Source of the DNA: Trichopria drosophilae | Lineage: Eukaryota; Arthropoda; Insecta; Hymenoptera; Diapriidae | Assembly: GCA_030407085.1 (NCBI GenBank) | Contig: CM059585.1 | Coordinates: 98,054,501-98,118,500, forward strand | Direction: 5' to 3' | DNA: 64,000 nt | Part shown: positions 11,555 to 23,219 of the stretch, piece by piece | How the letters are laid out: each line of letters opens with the position of its first letter | How positions within the stretch are numbered: the stretch's first letter is position 1 | The notes under the pieces: model-generated | Seen by the model: only the letters and a program-made list of their open reading frames with translations | The model's database searches: none | Told to the model about the DNA's origin: nothing | Translations under genes and position numbers: made by a program

Positions 11555-12017
11555 GTTGGAGTATTGCATCTTGCCTTTGTCGGTTGGATTTTTACAACTT
11601 GCCATTGTTGGTTGGATTATACTATCTTACCTTTGCCTGTCGATTATTACATCTTGCCTTTGTTGGTTGGATTTTACGATCTTACCTTTGCCAGTCGGAT
11701 TATTACATCTTACCTTTGTTCGTTGGATTTTACGATCTTACCTTTGGTGGTTGTATTATTACATCATGCCTTTGTTTGTTGGATTATACTATCTTACCTT
11801 TACCGGTCGGATTATTACATCTTGCCTTTGTTGGAGTATTACATCTTGCCTTTGTCAGTTGGATTATTACATCTTGGCTTGTTGGTTGGATTTTACGATC
11901 TTACCTTTGCCGGTTAAATTATTACATCTTGCCTTGGTTGGAATATTGCATCTTGCCTTTATCGGTTGGATTATTACATCTTCCTTTGGTTGGAGTATTG
12001 CATCTTGCCTTTGTTAA
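11555..12017 (+). repeat. 28-bp minisatellite with alternating unit types
   Basis: About 16 units. Type 1 is GTTGGATTTTACGATCTTAC plus CTTTGCCN; type 2 is GTCGGATTATTACATCTTGC plus CTTTGTTG. They largely alternate, giving a 56-bp higher-order period, and some units are shortened to 24 bp. Since 28 is not a multiple of 3 and the unit lacks stop codons, all three plus frames stay open, producing three overlapping spurious ORFs of 121-181 codons. Confidence 0.95.
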
Positions 12018-12021
12018 ACTT

Positions 12022-12120
12022 TAACGTGTTTCAAGCGAATTGCTTTTGATTTTTTAAGAGTCGCCCCCATTTTGAATTTTTAAAATCTGACTTCATATTT
12101 GTAATCAGCAGCCAAAAATC
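12022..12120 (-). repeat. Inverted partial copy of the GGGTCGCTG repeat
   Basis: ACGTGTTTCAAGCGAATTGC and CTGACTTCATATTTGTAATC are the reverse complement of words found at 10980-11110 and 46940-47420. With the left copy it brackets the minisatellite in inverted orientation. Confidence 0.65.
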
Positions 12121-14640
12121 TGTAAAGAATCATATCGTCTGATTTCTTTTCAATATTATTATTGGAGTATAAATGTGAAATTGATGTACATTTTTTATTG
12201 GACATGGTCAACTTTAACCTCTCATATTTCCGAAACGGGGAATATGCTCACTTTGAAATTTTGAAGGGTTTTCACATTATTGGGTCATCATATGTACCCA
12301 ATTGGCATAAAAAAATTTTCAATATTCGAGATACGAAAAAGGGGCATTTTTGGCATGGGGCTTACAGAGGCTCTTTCATTTTTTTTTCTAATAATGTATT
12401 GGATTTAAGAAATGGTACAAATTCAATTATTAAACTAGTGTTGGCGTGGTGCCTCGTTCGCTCAGAAACTTCGTCCCAGTGCAGAGTCGGCTATTCCTTA
12501 TTAATACTCGTTCGTTTACTAACAGCTTTCAATTATATTATAAAATTATATCGATATTTGAGAATGCTATTCAAACCATTGGACTTTTTCAATGAGCTAC
12601 GTTGTAATGATTTGTTTGTTAAGAAAATTTTTATTTATTACAACATATAATTATTTTATACAAATCAGCTTACAAATCCATTCATAACCAGTGGAATGTT
12701 TTAATTTATGTAACGGGTTCAAATCGATGATAATAATTTTTACCAAATAAAAATGATTTCGATTAAAGATTATTTCCTAATATCATTCTCGTCATTCGTT
12801 CTTTTCACATACTCACATACACAATTATACACATATATTGTTCGTCATAAAAGTCCACTAATGCCTCCTTTATTTTCTTTATTTTAACTCACTGAAAACC
12901 TTTCTGAACACCTCGGCAACACGTGAAATTTAAAACAAACATACCAGAATTTTTCGTTTGTGATGAGATGACCTTGAGATTACCGGCGACGAAGGTTTTT
13001 GTGGATTGCTTCGTTGGATCCAACTTTGCTTATAAAGTAGGATGAACGACCTAGGTCCCGAATTTCGCTGAGGATGATCTTGCCTTTATTTTCAAAGATT
13101 GAAGATACGAAGATCCCTTTTCCATCGATGCATGACTTCTTTACTTCGTGGTTGATGGTGATCCTAACTCTGATTGCAGTCACAGGCACTTTTCAGGATC
13201 GTGATTGCCGAATGGTCTAAATCTCAGTTTGCTAATTTCCGTGTTTTTTGCCTTGATGGTCACAAAGTATCGTCTCCGTCTGAAGGGCTAACAAACATAA
13301 TAACACACCGAACATAACTATACGCTTTTCTTTTTAAAAAAATAACTAAAAATGTCATTCTTACCCCAATTGCGTTATACCATCCGTCGCGTCTCGAATC
13401 GACCGTATCGTTCGAACAACACATCCAGAGCGAGAGACTCGCCGGTTTTCACATCGAGATATGTGTGCCGATTACTATATAAAATATACACACTTCGTCC
13501 TCATTCATATTACGCCACGACGCTACAAACTTGTGACGCCACAGACGGACAACTAACACACTACAAACGCGCTATACAAACTTATGGGGAATCCCTACAA
13601 CGTCAAAGACGAGCTATACAAAAAAACCACCTGTCAACCCGTCTGAAGAGCTACAAAATATCATTGCTGCAATTCTTCAATCCGTAACGAAAGAAATATT
13701 AAGGAAAGTGCAAATTGAATTTTGCAACCGCCTCGTGTACTGCACAGCTGATGCTGGTGGACATTTTGAGCACTTAATAAATTAAAATAAAATTAACGTT
13801 GTTTTCTTTTCAATTTTAATTTGTTACATAATAATATAGGCATGGTACATGTAAAGTCTTTTTGTAAAAACTGGCAGGTTACAGTCTCTTAATGTTCACT
13901 TTCACAACTTTGTTTATTAAAATCCATTTAGTCTATTTACACATGAATGTCTTCCGGTTTGTTCATTTGCGATGGGTCGATGACAGTTTATTTGTTGTTT
14001 CGCATCTTTTATGGTTGTAATTTTTTTTTAACAGTGAACAGCACCATTGAACACAACGAACAGACCGTATAACACTAGAATTGTAGTAATCTTCTAATTG
14101 TAGCGATTTCACAAATACTTTCTGGCCTGAAAATATTCATTCGACATTTCACATGAGTTATGAACTTTGAAAATTTTCTTACGATAGAAAAAAAGACAAG
14201 TGTCGACTGACACGAAAATTTGAAAGTTCTTTTATCAGATGATTCCTTATATGCGAAATGGACTTTGAACATTTTCCAAGTTCATTTGTAGTATGAAACG
14301 TTAAACAATTTTTATTTTATATCAGACCCAATCCTCTTACGAGAACTCATACGATTTCTCACGTGATTTTCAATGTTATTTCTCACGTGATTTCTCATGC
14401 AATTGTAGGTATAGGCCGTTAACTATATGAATATCGAAATCTCTTATTATCTATGGGTAATGTAAGATTAGTGGTAAAATAAGGGCAAAATATTTCTTGA
14501 CCCCCTTTATATAATCACCAATAAATTGCGTTTGAAAAGCAAATAAAGCCATTATTTTGTTGAATATTTAATGCACTCTTCCTGTAAATGCTAAATGGTT
14601 AAAAGTAGAATGGATGAAAGGTAAAATGTAAAAGTTAGAT
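12121..14640. other. No recognised gene; repeat fragments
   Basis: 12140-12400 looks like dispersed repeat DNA (TTTCCGAAACGGGGAATATG type) and accounts for an open 162-codon plus-strand frame that I do not consider a gene. The word ACTAGTGTTGGCGTGGTGCC at 12434 recurs at 51557, beside the LTR element. On the minus strand at 12980-13320 there is a broken frame of about 100 codons with fairly ordinary composition, not recognised. A 111-codon plus-strand ORF at 13352-13687 is unusually rich in R, S, T and Y and is also unrecognised. Confidence 0.4.
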
Positions 14641-14649
14641 TTCATTGGG

Positions 14650-16060
14650 TAGAGCCTGATCAAATAGCCGTTTTCTTGAAATGTAAACAAGATACGTTAA
14701 GGAGTATAACAGTTCGTTAATTTAGTATTTGATATAAGTGAGATTGACCTATAATCACTGACATTGTATTTGTTTCCAGACTTCAAGATAGTTATAACAC
14801 CCTTTTCAAAGCATAAATTAATTAAGTAGTCCAACGCAGAATTTATATACGGTGGAAAAATCTGTAATGCAGTTACAGATATTTCATGAGAGTCTACTGT
14901 TTTTTTTACCGCCTAGACCAGTGATTATATCATGAAGCTCGTTGATATTTACAGTTTTTAAAACAATCGATTTTTGGGTACTTTTACCCAGTTAGTTTTT
15001 TTCTTTTAATTTGGTTGTCCTTCTTGCAAGAGTTTTACCAACACTAGAAAAAAATTTGTTAAATTCTGCTGCAATTCCAAAAGGTTTGATAATTTTCCTT
15101 CCGCAATCTGAGAGAACCTCGAGAGTTTTTGATCATTTGGTTTATACTTTTATGGATAACATTTTTAACTATATTCCACATAAATTTAGGGTTATATATT
15201 TTAAATAGGTTAAATAGGTTATATTTTTTAAATCTGTCAAAGTCTGAAAGGCCAGATTTTAAAGCTTTTCGATACAAAGCATCTCTTTAATGAATCGATC
15301 GAGTTATACATTGTTTCTGGGGTTTCGCTTTTCGAGAAGTATACGTTGAGTTCTTTTTTATGATCTGGATCGTATTAAATAATTGCAAAATACAGAGATT
15401 TAAATCTGTCGAATTAGTAATAAGGTTTCAATTTGTTTCCGATGCAAGATGCTCCAATATTGCTTTATAGTTAGTTCGTGTCATCTAAAGAGAGATAATT
15501 GTTCAAGCAGTATCTTAACGTTATAATATGTTGGTTCCATGTTTATGCAAAAAATACTCAATGTAATGATCTGCTATATTACCGTGTTCACCGTCCAAGC
15601 TGCCAAGTTTGACAATTGAATATCAGTCTTTACAAATAGGTGATCTATTATTGTTGACGATTTTCTTTGTATCCAAGTGAGGATGTTAATTGCCGATATG
15701 AATCGAACTTCATCTAATATATTTAAATATGTCATTGTTGCATGATTTTGTTTACTAATGTCGATTTATTTCTCTAAAAATAATATGATAATTTCTTGAG
15801 GTTTGCAAATATTTACATAAGTCAGATATGAATTCTTGATATAAATAAAAAACCATTATATTTACCAATTCAATTGCTGGGTAATTTATTCTGGCTGAAA
15901 CAAATTTTTTAAGAGATGCAAATGCCATACATTTATTATCTTCATTTGCAGCATGCTCCGTTTTATAATTTATTTTGAATCGTTCGTTTGTGTGTAAACA
16001 ATGGGTACATGATTGAATGATTTCGAAATGTGCTCTAAAAGAGGTCAGACGTCCCACATT
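14650..16060 (-). pseudogene. Decayed non-LTR retrotransposon (endonuclease plus start of reverse transcriptase)
   Basis: Read on the minus strand in shifting frames, LINE-type pieces appear in the expected order. First is an endonuclease-like loop (EFISDLCKYLQTSRNYHIIF, near 15840-15780, with the usual GDIN degraded). Next is RKSSTIIDHLFVKT followed by a degraded DHY near 15680-15560, matching the S.IDHIF and SDHY motifs of APE-type endonucleases. Then come linker-like sequences (LYRKALKSG, near 15280) and an N-terminal reverse-transcriptase region with ..GGKK.., a 'PPYINSALDYLINLCFEKG' segment and KSGNKYNVSDYRSISLIS (near 14740). Several stops and frame changes show it is dead. The catalytic FADD region is missing, so it is truncated at 14.65 kb. 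Confidence 0.7.
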
Positions 16061-16172
16061 CTAAGGCTTTTCTGGCCGTGAAGTCATTATAAAATCTGTA
16101 TGAACTCATGCTCAGAAAACCCCTAGAATGTGGGACATCCGACTTCTTTTACAGCATTTCGAAATAATTCTA
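16019..16172. repeat. Hairpin-forming inverted repeat, about 55-bp arms
   Basis: TTTCGAAATGTGCTCTAAAAG, followed by GTCCCACATTCTAAGG and TTTTCTG, is mirrored by CAGAAAA, CCTAGAATGTGGGAC and CAGCATTTCGAAATAATT. The loop is about 45 bp. It overlaps the 5' end of the decayed LINE and could be a small foldback element. Confidence 0.75.
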
Positions 16173-16294
16173 TGTTGCTGTCTGGGAATACATTGAACAC
16201 TTGATGACACGGATGATACCTGCAAACCATAAGGGTAAGCCTCCCTTACTTGTTTAAGTTCCTCAGGGCTCTTAGTACCTAGGTGTGTCGTTAA

Positions 16295-16395
16295 GTGGCG
16301 TTATTACCTAGCAGGTTAGGAAGGGGGAATGACCATTCTCGTAAGTAAAATGGGTTTTCGTTTCCTACAAGTTCGAGGCGAAGGGACGAGAAAGC
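16295..16395 (+). promoter_or_regulatory. U1 snRNA upstream promoter region, copy 1
   Basis: The 100 bp before U1 copy 1 matches the same interval before copy 2 over long blocks: CTAGCAGGTTAGGAAGGGG, AAGTAAAATGGGTTTTCGTT, TCCTACAAGTT and CGAGAAAGC. Conservation stops at about -100. In insects, RNA polymerase II snRNA promoters have a proximal sequence element about 40-60 bp upstream of the start; here the best candidate is the conserved block ending in TTTCCTACAAGTT (about 16355-16373). Confidence 0.7.
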
Positions 16396-16557
16396 ATACT
16401 TACCTGGCGCAGAGGTTACTGTGATCATCAAGGCAGTTCCTCCAGGGTGAGGCTCTTTCATTGCACTAAGATCGAGCTGACCCTTGCGAATATCCCTAAT
16501 GTGGATATCTCGGGCGTATTATTTTTGTTAGTCGGGACTGCGTTCGCGCTATCCCGG
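16396..16557 (+). ncRNA. U1: U1 spliceosomal snRNA, copy 1
   Basis: U1 snRNA pairs with 5' splice sites in the first step of spliceosome assembly. The gene begins with ATACTTACCTG, the canonical 5' end that base-pairs with GTAAGT donors. Stem-loop I follows (GTGATCATCAAGGCAG, where the usual loop reads GATCAYGAAGG, so one base differs), then CCTCCAGGGTGAGGCTC and CATTGCAC of stem-loop II, stem-loop III, the Sm site within ATTATTTTTGTTAG, and a final stem-loop with GCGTTCGCGC closed by CGGGA/TCCCG. The length of about 162 nt fits insect U1. It probably works, though the loop I change at the U1-70K contact is worth checking. Confidence 0.95.
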
Positions 16558-16580
16558 TCCTTTAATAATCTAAACATATT
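16558..16580 (+). terminator. Candidate U1 3' processing region
   Basis: TCCTTTAATAATNTAAACATA is conserved downstream of both U1 copies while the sequence beyond diverges. This is the expected place for a 3' box directing snRNA 3'-end formation. I assign it by position and conservation only. Confidence 0.4.
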
Positions 16581-16680
16581 GTATTAATTTAGATAATTAA
16601 CAAAGCTCTCGATGTGAAATCTACAGGATCCTTAAAGCAGTCACTTTTGTTGCCTAAAACTGACGACGAAACTAATAAGA

Positions 16681-16875
16681 AAACTAGATGCCTTCGACCC
16701 GGGTGCCTACAATTTTGGCTAAATTCGTATTGCAGTTCCCTGACGAAAGGCTGATGCTTCCGGGAATATTCCCATTTTAACACTGCCAGGAAAGAAGGCG
16801 GCAGAGGGTAGTTCTAGCATCGTTAGGTTCGAGTAGTTTCTATACATATATTGTAACAATATCTTGTTCCGTAAA
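16681..16875 (+). repeat. Module Z, partial copy (cluster 1)
   Basis: AACTAGATGCCTTCGACCCG through ATATTGTAACAATATCTTGT is nearly identical to 35641-35837 and to the reverse complement of 37555-37746. Here only the inner 195 bp of the module is present. It ends at the TA into which module X is inserted. No coding potential was recognised. Confidence 0.85.
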
Positions 16876-16877
16876 TA

Positions 16878-17315
16878 GGGTGAATATGCCAATGAATGGA
16901 CGGTTAAGCATTTTTCACACTTTGATCGATTGTAGCTTTTGAATTCTTTTATGAAAATTTAATTATGATACCACCATTAGAATCGTTAGACTCTGCTTTT
17001 TATGACCGTGTAGTTCAACCTTTGATTTTATTTAATTATTAACCTCGTCTTCATACGTTTGTAAAAAAATCCGCTAAACCCCAATGAATAGACGGGTTAA
17101 ATCAAATGGGACGTTTTCAGTACCAGTTTTCGATGGCTTTAAAACTTTGCTTTGATTTTACAAAATAATAAACACTGGAAGATCAATAGTACTGTAAATA
17201 TTGATTTGAATGCTCAAAGAACATAAAAATATGTATTTTGTTGCATGTTGTGCATCATACATTCATAAGAAATGGAAATATGTAGAAAATCGTCCATTCA
17301 TTGGCATATTCACCC
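16878..17315 (+). mobile_element. Module X: TA-flanked inverted-repeat element, copy 1
   Basis: Terminal inverted repeats GGGTGAATATGCCAATGAAT / ATTCATTGGCATATTCACCC, flanked on both sides by TA, as in Tc1/mariner/pogo-type insertions. 438 bp, non-coding. Four copies are present in the window (16878, 20004, 35840 and 37093), as two inverted pairs. Confidence 0.85.
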
Positions 17316-17322
17316 TATATTA

Positions 17323-17940
17323 AAATTGAAAATGAGCATTTTCAAAACTTCGACCCCGACCGCAGGTCAGCCGAAGTACTGATAAATGAGCACGTCTTGT
17401 TTGCACTGATGCTTAAAAAAACGCGGTTTAGTCGAGTTTTTGACAGGTCGGGTTGCAGGAAATAAATTTTTTTATATGTGGGATACTTCGGTTTCCGTTT
17501 TTTACGGCATTATCGTTGATTTTACGAAGAAATGAATACAACCTTTTTTGTAGAGAATTCGATGTTCTATTTTTTTTTGTTTGAAACATCTTTTTGTACG
17601 ATTTGTATTTTTTGTTAAAAAATGGAAAAAACGTGTTTTTTGAGTGTTTTTTTGTCAAACCTCCCCATAATCTAGTATGCATTGTCTCCAAAAACTTATC
17701 AGATCTAAGTTTGGCCACGAGAAACCCAAATCCGGTTGTACTTTTTAAATTCGTCCTGCCAGTCGCGAGATATCGCGTATACAAAATTTTGCCCACAGAC
17801 GGACGTACGTACAACCTAACGGACACCAATTTTTTTATTGTTGCTTTGGATTCCTTAGGGCCTGAAACGTCGACATTTGATGAAAAACTATAGAGGAATT
17901 TTTTGGCGGGAACTGACCAAATTCAATACTTCGCCAGACC
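17323..17940 (-). repeat. Module Y, copy 1
   Basis: About 600 bp, read in reverse relative to copies at 19432 and 36262. Marks include ATATCTCGCGACTGGCAGG, the (TCCG)n-like ACGTACGTCCGT run, AAAAAACGTGTTTTTTGAG, and hairpin-like ends in which CTTCG..CAGACC pairs with GGTCTG.CGAAG. No coding potential. The minus-strand 133-codon and plus-strand 99-codon ORFs are shadows of each other over this repeat. Confidence 0.8.
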
Positions 17941-18415
17941 TATGATCTGGGTCGACGTAATTTAGCTCGTAAATTTTACATATTTGGAGCAACGAACGAT
18001 CACAAAAGGGTCTTCAAAAACATAACATACCTATGAACTTTGAAAAAAATACTACAAAGTTTTTAGAAATCACCGTAGAATCACTGGCATTTTTTTCTAA
18101 TTATTTAATCGTTTTTTATTTAATCAAGTATTTAGTTATATTTTTAACCAATTTTTCGAATTTAATAACAAATTGAAATGAAATAATTGTGGTATATTCT
18201 TTGATGAATTCTAAGCATTTTTTAATTCATAATTCTCTAGGAAAAAATCCTTAAATATATTTTTCTTAGTGTCCTCAAAAACTGTCAGCATTTCTAAAAA
18301 TTGCAAACAACAAAAAATGATTAGAATTCATTAATATACCACATTTTTTCAAAATTTTTCATCAATTTTAAAAAATTTGTTTAACTCTTAATCCCGACTT
18401 CCGATACTTCGATTA

Positions 18416-18632
18416 CGATATTTGAAGACTTAGAACAATATTTTGTTGTTGCAATGTCAGACTTGGACTTTGACCTAAAACACGGTTTGGATGTTATTGC
18501 ATCAACAATATATTATCTACTATTGAAAAGTACATGCTGTAGACTTGTTACTGACGGTTTTAGCAGAGGGTATTTCGAAAACTACTCCCAAATGTTTACG
18601 TTAATATATGGGCAAATCTGCGAAACCTTTAA
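18416..18632 (+). repeat. Module W, copy 1
   Basis: About 215 bp, nearly identical to the reverse complement of 20486-20701. It contains an open frame beginning MSDLDFDLKHG in both copies. Of six substitutions seen in the shared frame, five change the amino acid, which argues against a protein kept by selection. Confidence 0.8.
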
Positions 18633-19431
18633 ATTTCGTGTCACTGTGTATTTTTGAGCATTTTTATTTTATTTTTCCGCGATTAAACTGGTCAACATTA
18701 TTAGGTTCACACTCAAAACATATCGACTAATGTATATAATTTATTATTGATTAGGTAAAAGCATGAAATTCATAACTTTGAAACTGAAAAATATGTCAAA
18801 AACGCCTAAAATAAAGTATTTATTACATGTACTAATAGGCAAAAAAACAAAGAATTTGTACCCTGATAGAGTTATGTGCCCTTTTCAGGAAGGCTGTAAA
18901 GAGTACCTTTAAAATGTGTCCCTTGTTTAAAAAAAAATAAATAAAACAATTTCAGTTCATTTTCAACCGACTGCATGTGCAGCAAATCTTTAATATATCT
19001 TAAAGAGCAAAAAGTAAAAACTTTGAACACGGAAAAAGAAGGAAATCCAGGCGTCGTTTAAAAATGTGCTCACAAGAGAAGTCAAAGAAATATACGATTG
19101 AAGTGAAAAAGCACTTGCGTAACTGGTTATCAATGGCACTCCGTCAATTGAAAAAGAACATTATTTATAACATGTAGCATCAAAATATAGGCAACATCAA
19201 AACGCTAACATCTAATAGTGGTTGTGACCCTTTGTATCACCATGGTAAATAACGTTTTCTTTGATTTTTCATTATTAAAATTGTAGTTAACGCATTAATG
19301 TCAAGTTTTTTACGATTCTCTGTAAGTTTAGTGATAAAATAACATATATAAATGGCTAAGAAGACTATTCCTAAACTATTTGGCATGTTCAGATTGCATT
19401 GCAAAAAGTTTGCACGTGTTATTCCCCTATA

Positions 19432-19998
19432 GTTTTTCATCAAATGTCGACGTTTCAGGCCCTAAGGAACGCAAAGCAACAATAAAAAAATTGGTGTCCG
19501 TTAAGTTGTACGTCCGTCCGTCCGTCCGTCCGTTCGTCCGTGGGCAAAATTTTGTATACGCGATATCTCGCGACTGGCAGGACGAATTTAAAAAGTACAA
19601 ACGGATTTGGGTTTATCTTGGCCAAACTTAGATCTGATTAGTATTTGGAGACAATGCATACTAGATAATGGGGAGGTTTAACAAAAAAAACGCTCAAAAA
19701 ACACGTTTTTTCCATTTTTTAACAAAAAATACAAATCGTACAAAAAATATAGAACATCGAATTTTCTACAAAAAAGGTTGTATTCATTTCTTCGTAAAAT
19801 CAACGATAATGCCGTAAAAAACGAAAACCGAAGTATCCCACATATAACAAAATTTATTTCCTGCATCCCGACCTGTCAAAAACTCGACTAAACCGCGTTT
19901 TTTTAAGCATCAGTGTGAACAAGACGTGCTCATTTATCAGTGCTTCGGCTGACCTGCGGTCGGGGTCGAAGTTTTGAAAATGCTCATTTTCAATTTTA
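19432..19998 (+). repeat. Module Y, copy 2
   Basis: Reverse-complement partner of copy 1. Here the CCGT run is expanded to GTCCGTCCGTCCGTCCGTCC, a tetranucleotide microsatellite inside the module. It ends against module X copy 2. Between the two Y copies lies about 1.5 kb of other AT-rich DNA, including module W. Confidence 0.8.
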
Positions 19999-20003
19999 AT
20001 ATA

Positions 20004-20464
20004 GGGTGAATATGCCAATGAATGGACGACTACCAATGAATGGACGATTTTCGACATACATATTTCTATTTCTTGTGAATGTATGATGCACAACATGCAA
20101 CAAAATACATATTTTTATGTTCTTTGAACATTCAAAACAATATTTACAGTACTATTGATCTTCCAGTGTTTATTATTTTGTAAAATCAAAAGAAAGTTTT
20201 AAAGCCATCCAAAACTGGTACTGAAAACGTCCCATTTGATTTAACCCGTCTATTCATTGGGGTTTAGCGGTTTATTTTTACAAACTTATGAATACGAGGT
20301 TAATAATTAAATAAAATCAAAGGTTGAACTACACGGTCATAAAGAGCATAGTCTAACGATTCTAATGGTGGCATCATAATTAAATTTTCATAAAAGAATT
20401 CAAAAGCTACAATCGATCAAAGTGTGAAAAATGCTTAACCATCCATTCATAGGCATATTCACCC
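20004..20464 (-). mobile_element. Module X, copy 2 (inverted)
   Basis: Same ends as copy 1 and TA on both flanks. The internal sequence is the reverse complement of copy 1. The left subterminal AATGAATGGACG word is duplicated (GGACGACTACCAATGAATGG), which is also seen in copy 4 and, inverted, in copy 3. Confidence 0.85.
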
Positions 20465-20485
20465 TATTTAAGGAACAAGATGGGC

Positions 20486-20701
20486 AAGGTTTCGCAAATT
20501 TTCCCATATATTAACGTAAACATTTGGGAGTTGTTTGCGAAATACCCTCTGCTAATACCGTTAGTAACAAGTCTACAGCATGTACTTTTCAATAGTAGAT
20601 AATATATTGTTGATGCAATAACATCCAAACCGTGTTTTAGGTCAAAGTCCAAGTCTGACATTGCAACAACAAAATATTGTTCTAAGTCTTCAAATATCGT
20701 A
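20486..20701 (-). repeat. Module W, copy 2 (inverted)
   Basis: Reverse complement of 18416-18632. It directly follows TTTAAGGAACAAGAT, the same flank that joins module X copy 4 to module Z at 37551, so this junction marks a rearrangement between Z and W. Confidence 0.8.
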
Positions 20702-23215
20702 GTTTTTCTACTTGGTTCTATTCGATCGAATGAACAGTCGTTTAGAAACTAATCGCGAACTAAGACTGTCGAAAGCAGACTCATTTTGTCTGCTCAGATT
20801 GTCTTCGCTCGACATGATCTTGGTGAAAATCTTCATTTGTCGAGGAAATAAAAATTTGCACGTTTTTCATCTAAAATTGAACATTTTGTTAAGAAATTTA
20901 TTTAAAAATTTATTAAAAAACTGTTTATGTCCTACATTTTATTTTATACGACATATTAAAATATAACATAATATGTTTATATTGTATTTGTAGGTGTTTT
21001 AAAAATTCATTAATCTGGAGCAGAATGTATAAAAATAATGCTGCAGAATATTTTGAATTTTACACGGAACAAATATTTAGGTGAAGCTTAAAATTAGTTT
21101 CGTAAAAAATAAGTTAGTTCAATATTTGTCAGCTCATTGACACCAAAAGGTTGTCTTTCTTCTTTTAAAATTAATGTTTAGATACACATTTAAATTTTAT
21201 TGGGTCCAATTCGACCCCTACTTTTGCCAAGTAAAAATAATTTTTGATTAAATAAAAACAGAACTACAAGAATGTAGTTTTAAGATGTCTTGCTTTGTTT
21301 TCGAATTATATTATTGAATCATGGAATAGCTTCAGGAATACTTGTACTATAAATACCTTATGCACTTTTTATATCTTTGACAACTTTGTGTATTATTCAA
21401 ATCGACTTTAATGTTTGTTAGTTCTGATCGTCGTTAAAGATGAAATAATTAGTGTACTATCTTTAGGTTTGTACCGAAAACAGAGTAAGATATTAAAAAA
21501 TAGCCTGAAAATGTTTCAAGACAGTTACAAAAAGTTGTACTATAAAATAATTAAATAAACATTCAAAAAATACCGAAATTGCAAAAAATATTATTAAACT
21601 CATAAAAAATTAGTCCTCAAGAATCCGATTTTTATTAAACATCGTCTATTTTCATCGACCTCTTGTACATCTTGAAAACTAACAATTCCACAAATTTTAT
21701 GCATCATTCAACGACAGTAACTAGTTACTGATAACTAAGAAAGCAGGAATTTTCTGATTTGGGTATTTTTGGTGCCTATATTAATTGCTGAATGAGTAAC
21801 GGACACTTGCCCTGTATTCATTTGAGACGAAACTACATAACATTTTCATTCAGCGGAATCGTATGCGAAACACATTTTTCTCAAATTAATCGCGAATCAA
21901 TCTCATTTAGAAATTGGTTTTGGCTTCTGCAATCAGTGTATAATCAACTCGCCAATGCATCGGTTTATTTAATATTTAATCTTCACCGGAACAAGTGTTT
22001 AAAGTTATATGTACATAATAAAAATTGAGAATAGTGTTCCACTTTATGATAAAAGGGGACAAATTAGCTCAAACTACATTTCGAAATATACTGCTTTGTT
22101 TTCAAAATATTTAAAAGCGTGAATTGTGTAAGATTGTTAGCATTCGCGAGCATTAATATCAGAGATATATCTCCAGAACGTTTAACCTTCAGGTTGTCGT
22201 ACATCATGATAACTTACACAGGGCTATAATAAATTGTTCTAATAGCGTATTATTACAACTGTATACCCGGAAGTTCCGGGCGAAATGCGTGCGAACACTC
22301 TGTCTCTGGTCGTCGAGGAGAAAGAGCTAAGTCGAGCTCGTAGTCTTTTTCCGAAAAAAAACGTGCTCAAGTAGGAGTCATGTAAAAGAAAATAGATTTA
22401 AACATTAAAGTATTATATTCGGTAAGAGCTAGTCGAAGGCTCAAGTAAATGTACGGAACAGGTCGGTTCAATTTTAAGTTACGCACGAAGTTAGAACGGT
22501 TGCCGAATTTCGAATCTGTGCAAATCTCGTCAGTCTGGATACGGAGGAAGAAAGTACGAAGCTAAATAAAAGCTGTGTTTGATTCACTTAGGAAAAGTGG
22601 GTGTAGTTTATTTGCAACAACACTGTTCCTTTTTTTTCTATAATTTCAAACGTCCCGCCACGTGCGAGACGCCGCCATCTTGCTGGAGTTCGACCATGTG
22701 TCGATAATCGCTCATGAACGAGTTTCCATATTACAAATATATCACCTTATATTGTCAATTGTCATCAACTTTGCAATTACTTTTAGTTAAGGCCTTATCC
22801 TTATAATATGGCCTTTCTCATTGCTAAGCTTCGCAAGCTAGTCTCAAAAGATTCAAACGTTCTAAGTTTTCGAGTTTAAGTTAATCGGTAATAATTGAAT
22901 GAATCACAACACCTGTTTAATTATATACATATATTTTATAAAGTACAGAAATGCGTTCTTAAACAAAAAATGATGAAGTACAAAAATAATATGCTACATT
23001 ATTCGTTATCGCTATCTCCACTGGCAAAATCATAGTAAGAAATAAATAAAACTTTATTATTTTCATAATTGAGTTGTTTTTCGATTTCAATTATAACAAT
23101 GTCATATTTTAACAACATTCCTAAATAAATAGAATCATGTTTACACATGATTATACTCGTAAGTGCCGTTTCCGATAAACAAAACAATAAGAGTCACTTT
23201 GTGTAGATATTCGAA
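20702..23215. other. AT-rich DNA, no gene recognised
   Basis: Short ORFs only, none recognised. 22255-22616 is noticeably more GC-rich, with TGTATACCCGGAAG near its start, AATAAA at 22566 and GCAACA near its end, somewhat like a solitary LTR. No target duplication is visible, so I do not call it as one. GACGCCGCCATCTTGCTGG at about 22670 resembles a housekeeping promoter word, but no gene follows. Confidence 0.4.
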
Positions 23216-23219
23216 TTAA

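Noticed and set aside
11479..12024. Three overlapping plus-strand ORFs of 121-181 codons with cysteine- and leucine-rich repeats
   Set aside because: All three frames are open because the 28-bp minisatellite unit has no stop codons and shifts frame at each unit. The translations are the same repeat read in three frames.
12162..12650. 162-codon plus-strand ORF
   Set aside because: The 5' part looks like dispersed non-coding repeat DNA, and no domain, splice context or codon pattern supports a gene.
18454..20661. Short ORF MSDLDFDLKHG... present in two inverted copies (module W)
   Set aside because: Five of six substitutions between the copies change the amino acid, the opposite of protein conservation. 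Similarity covers the whole 215-bp module, including non-coding parts.
22255..22616. Possible solitary LTR
   Set aside because: TG start, AATAAA and CA-like end can be picked out, but no matching short direct repeats flank any choice of ends and no second copy is in the window.
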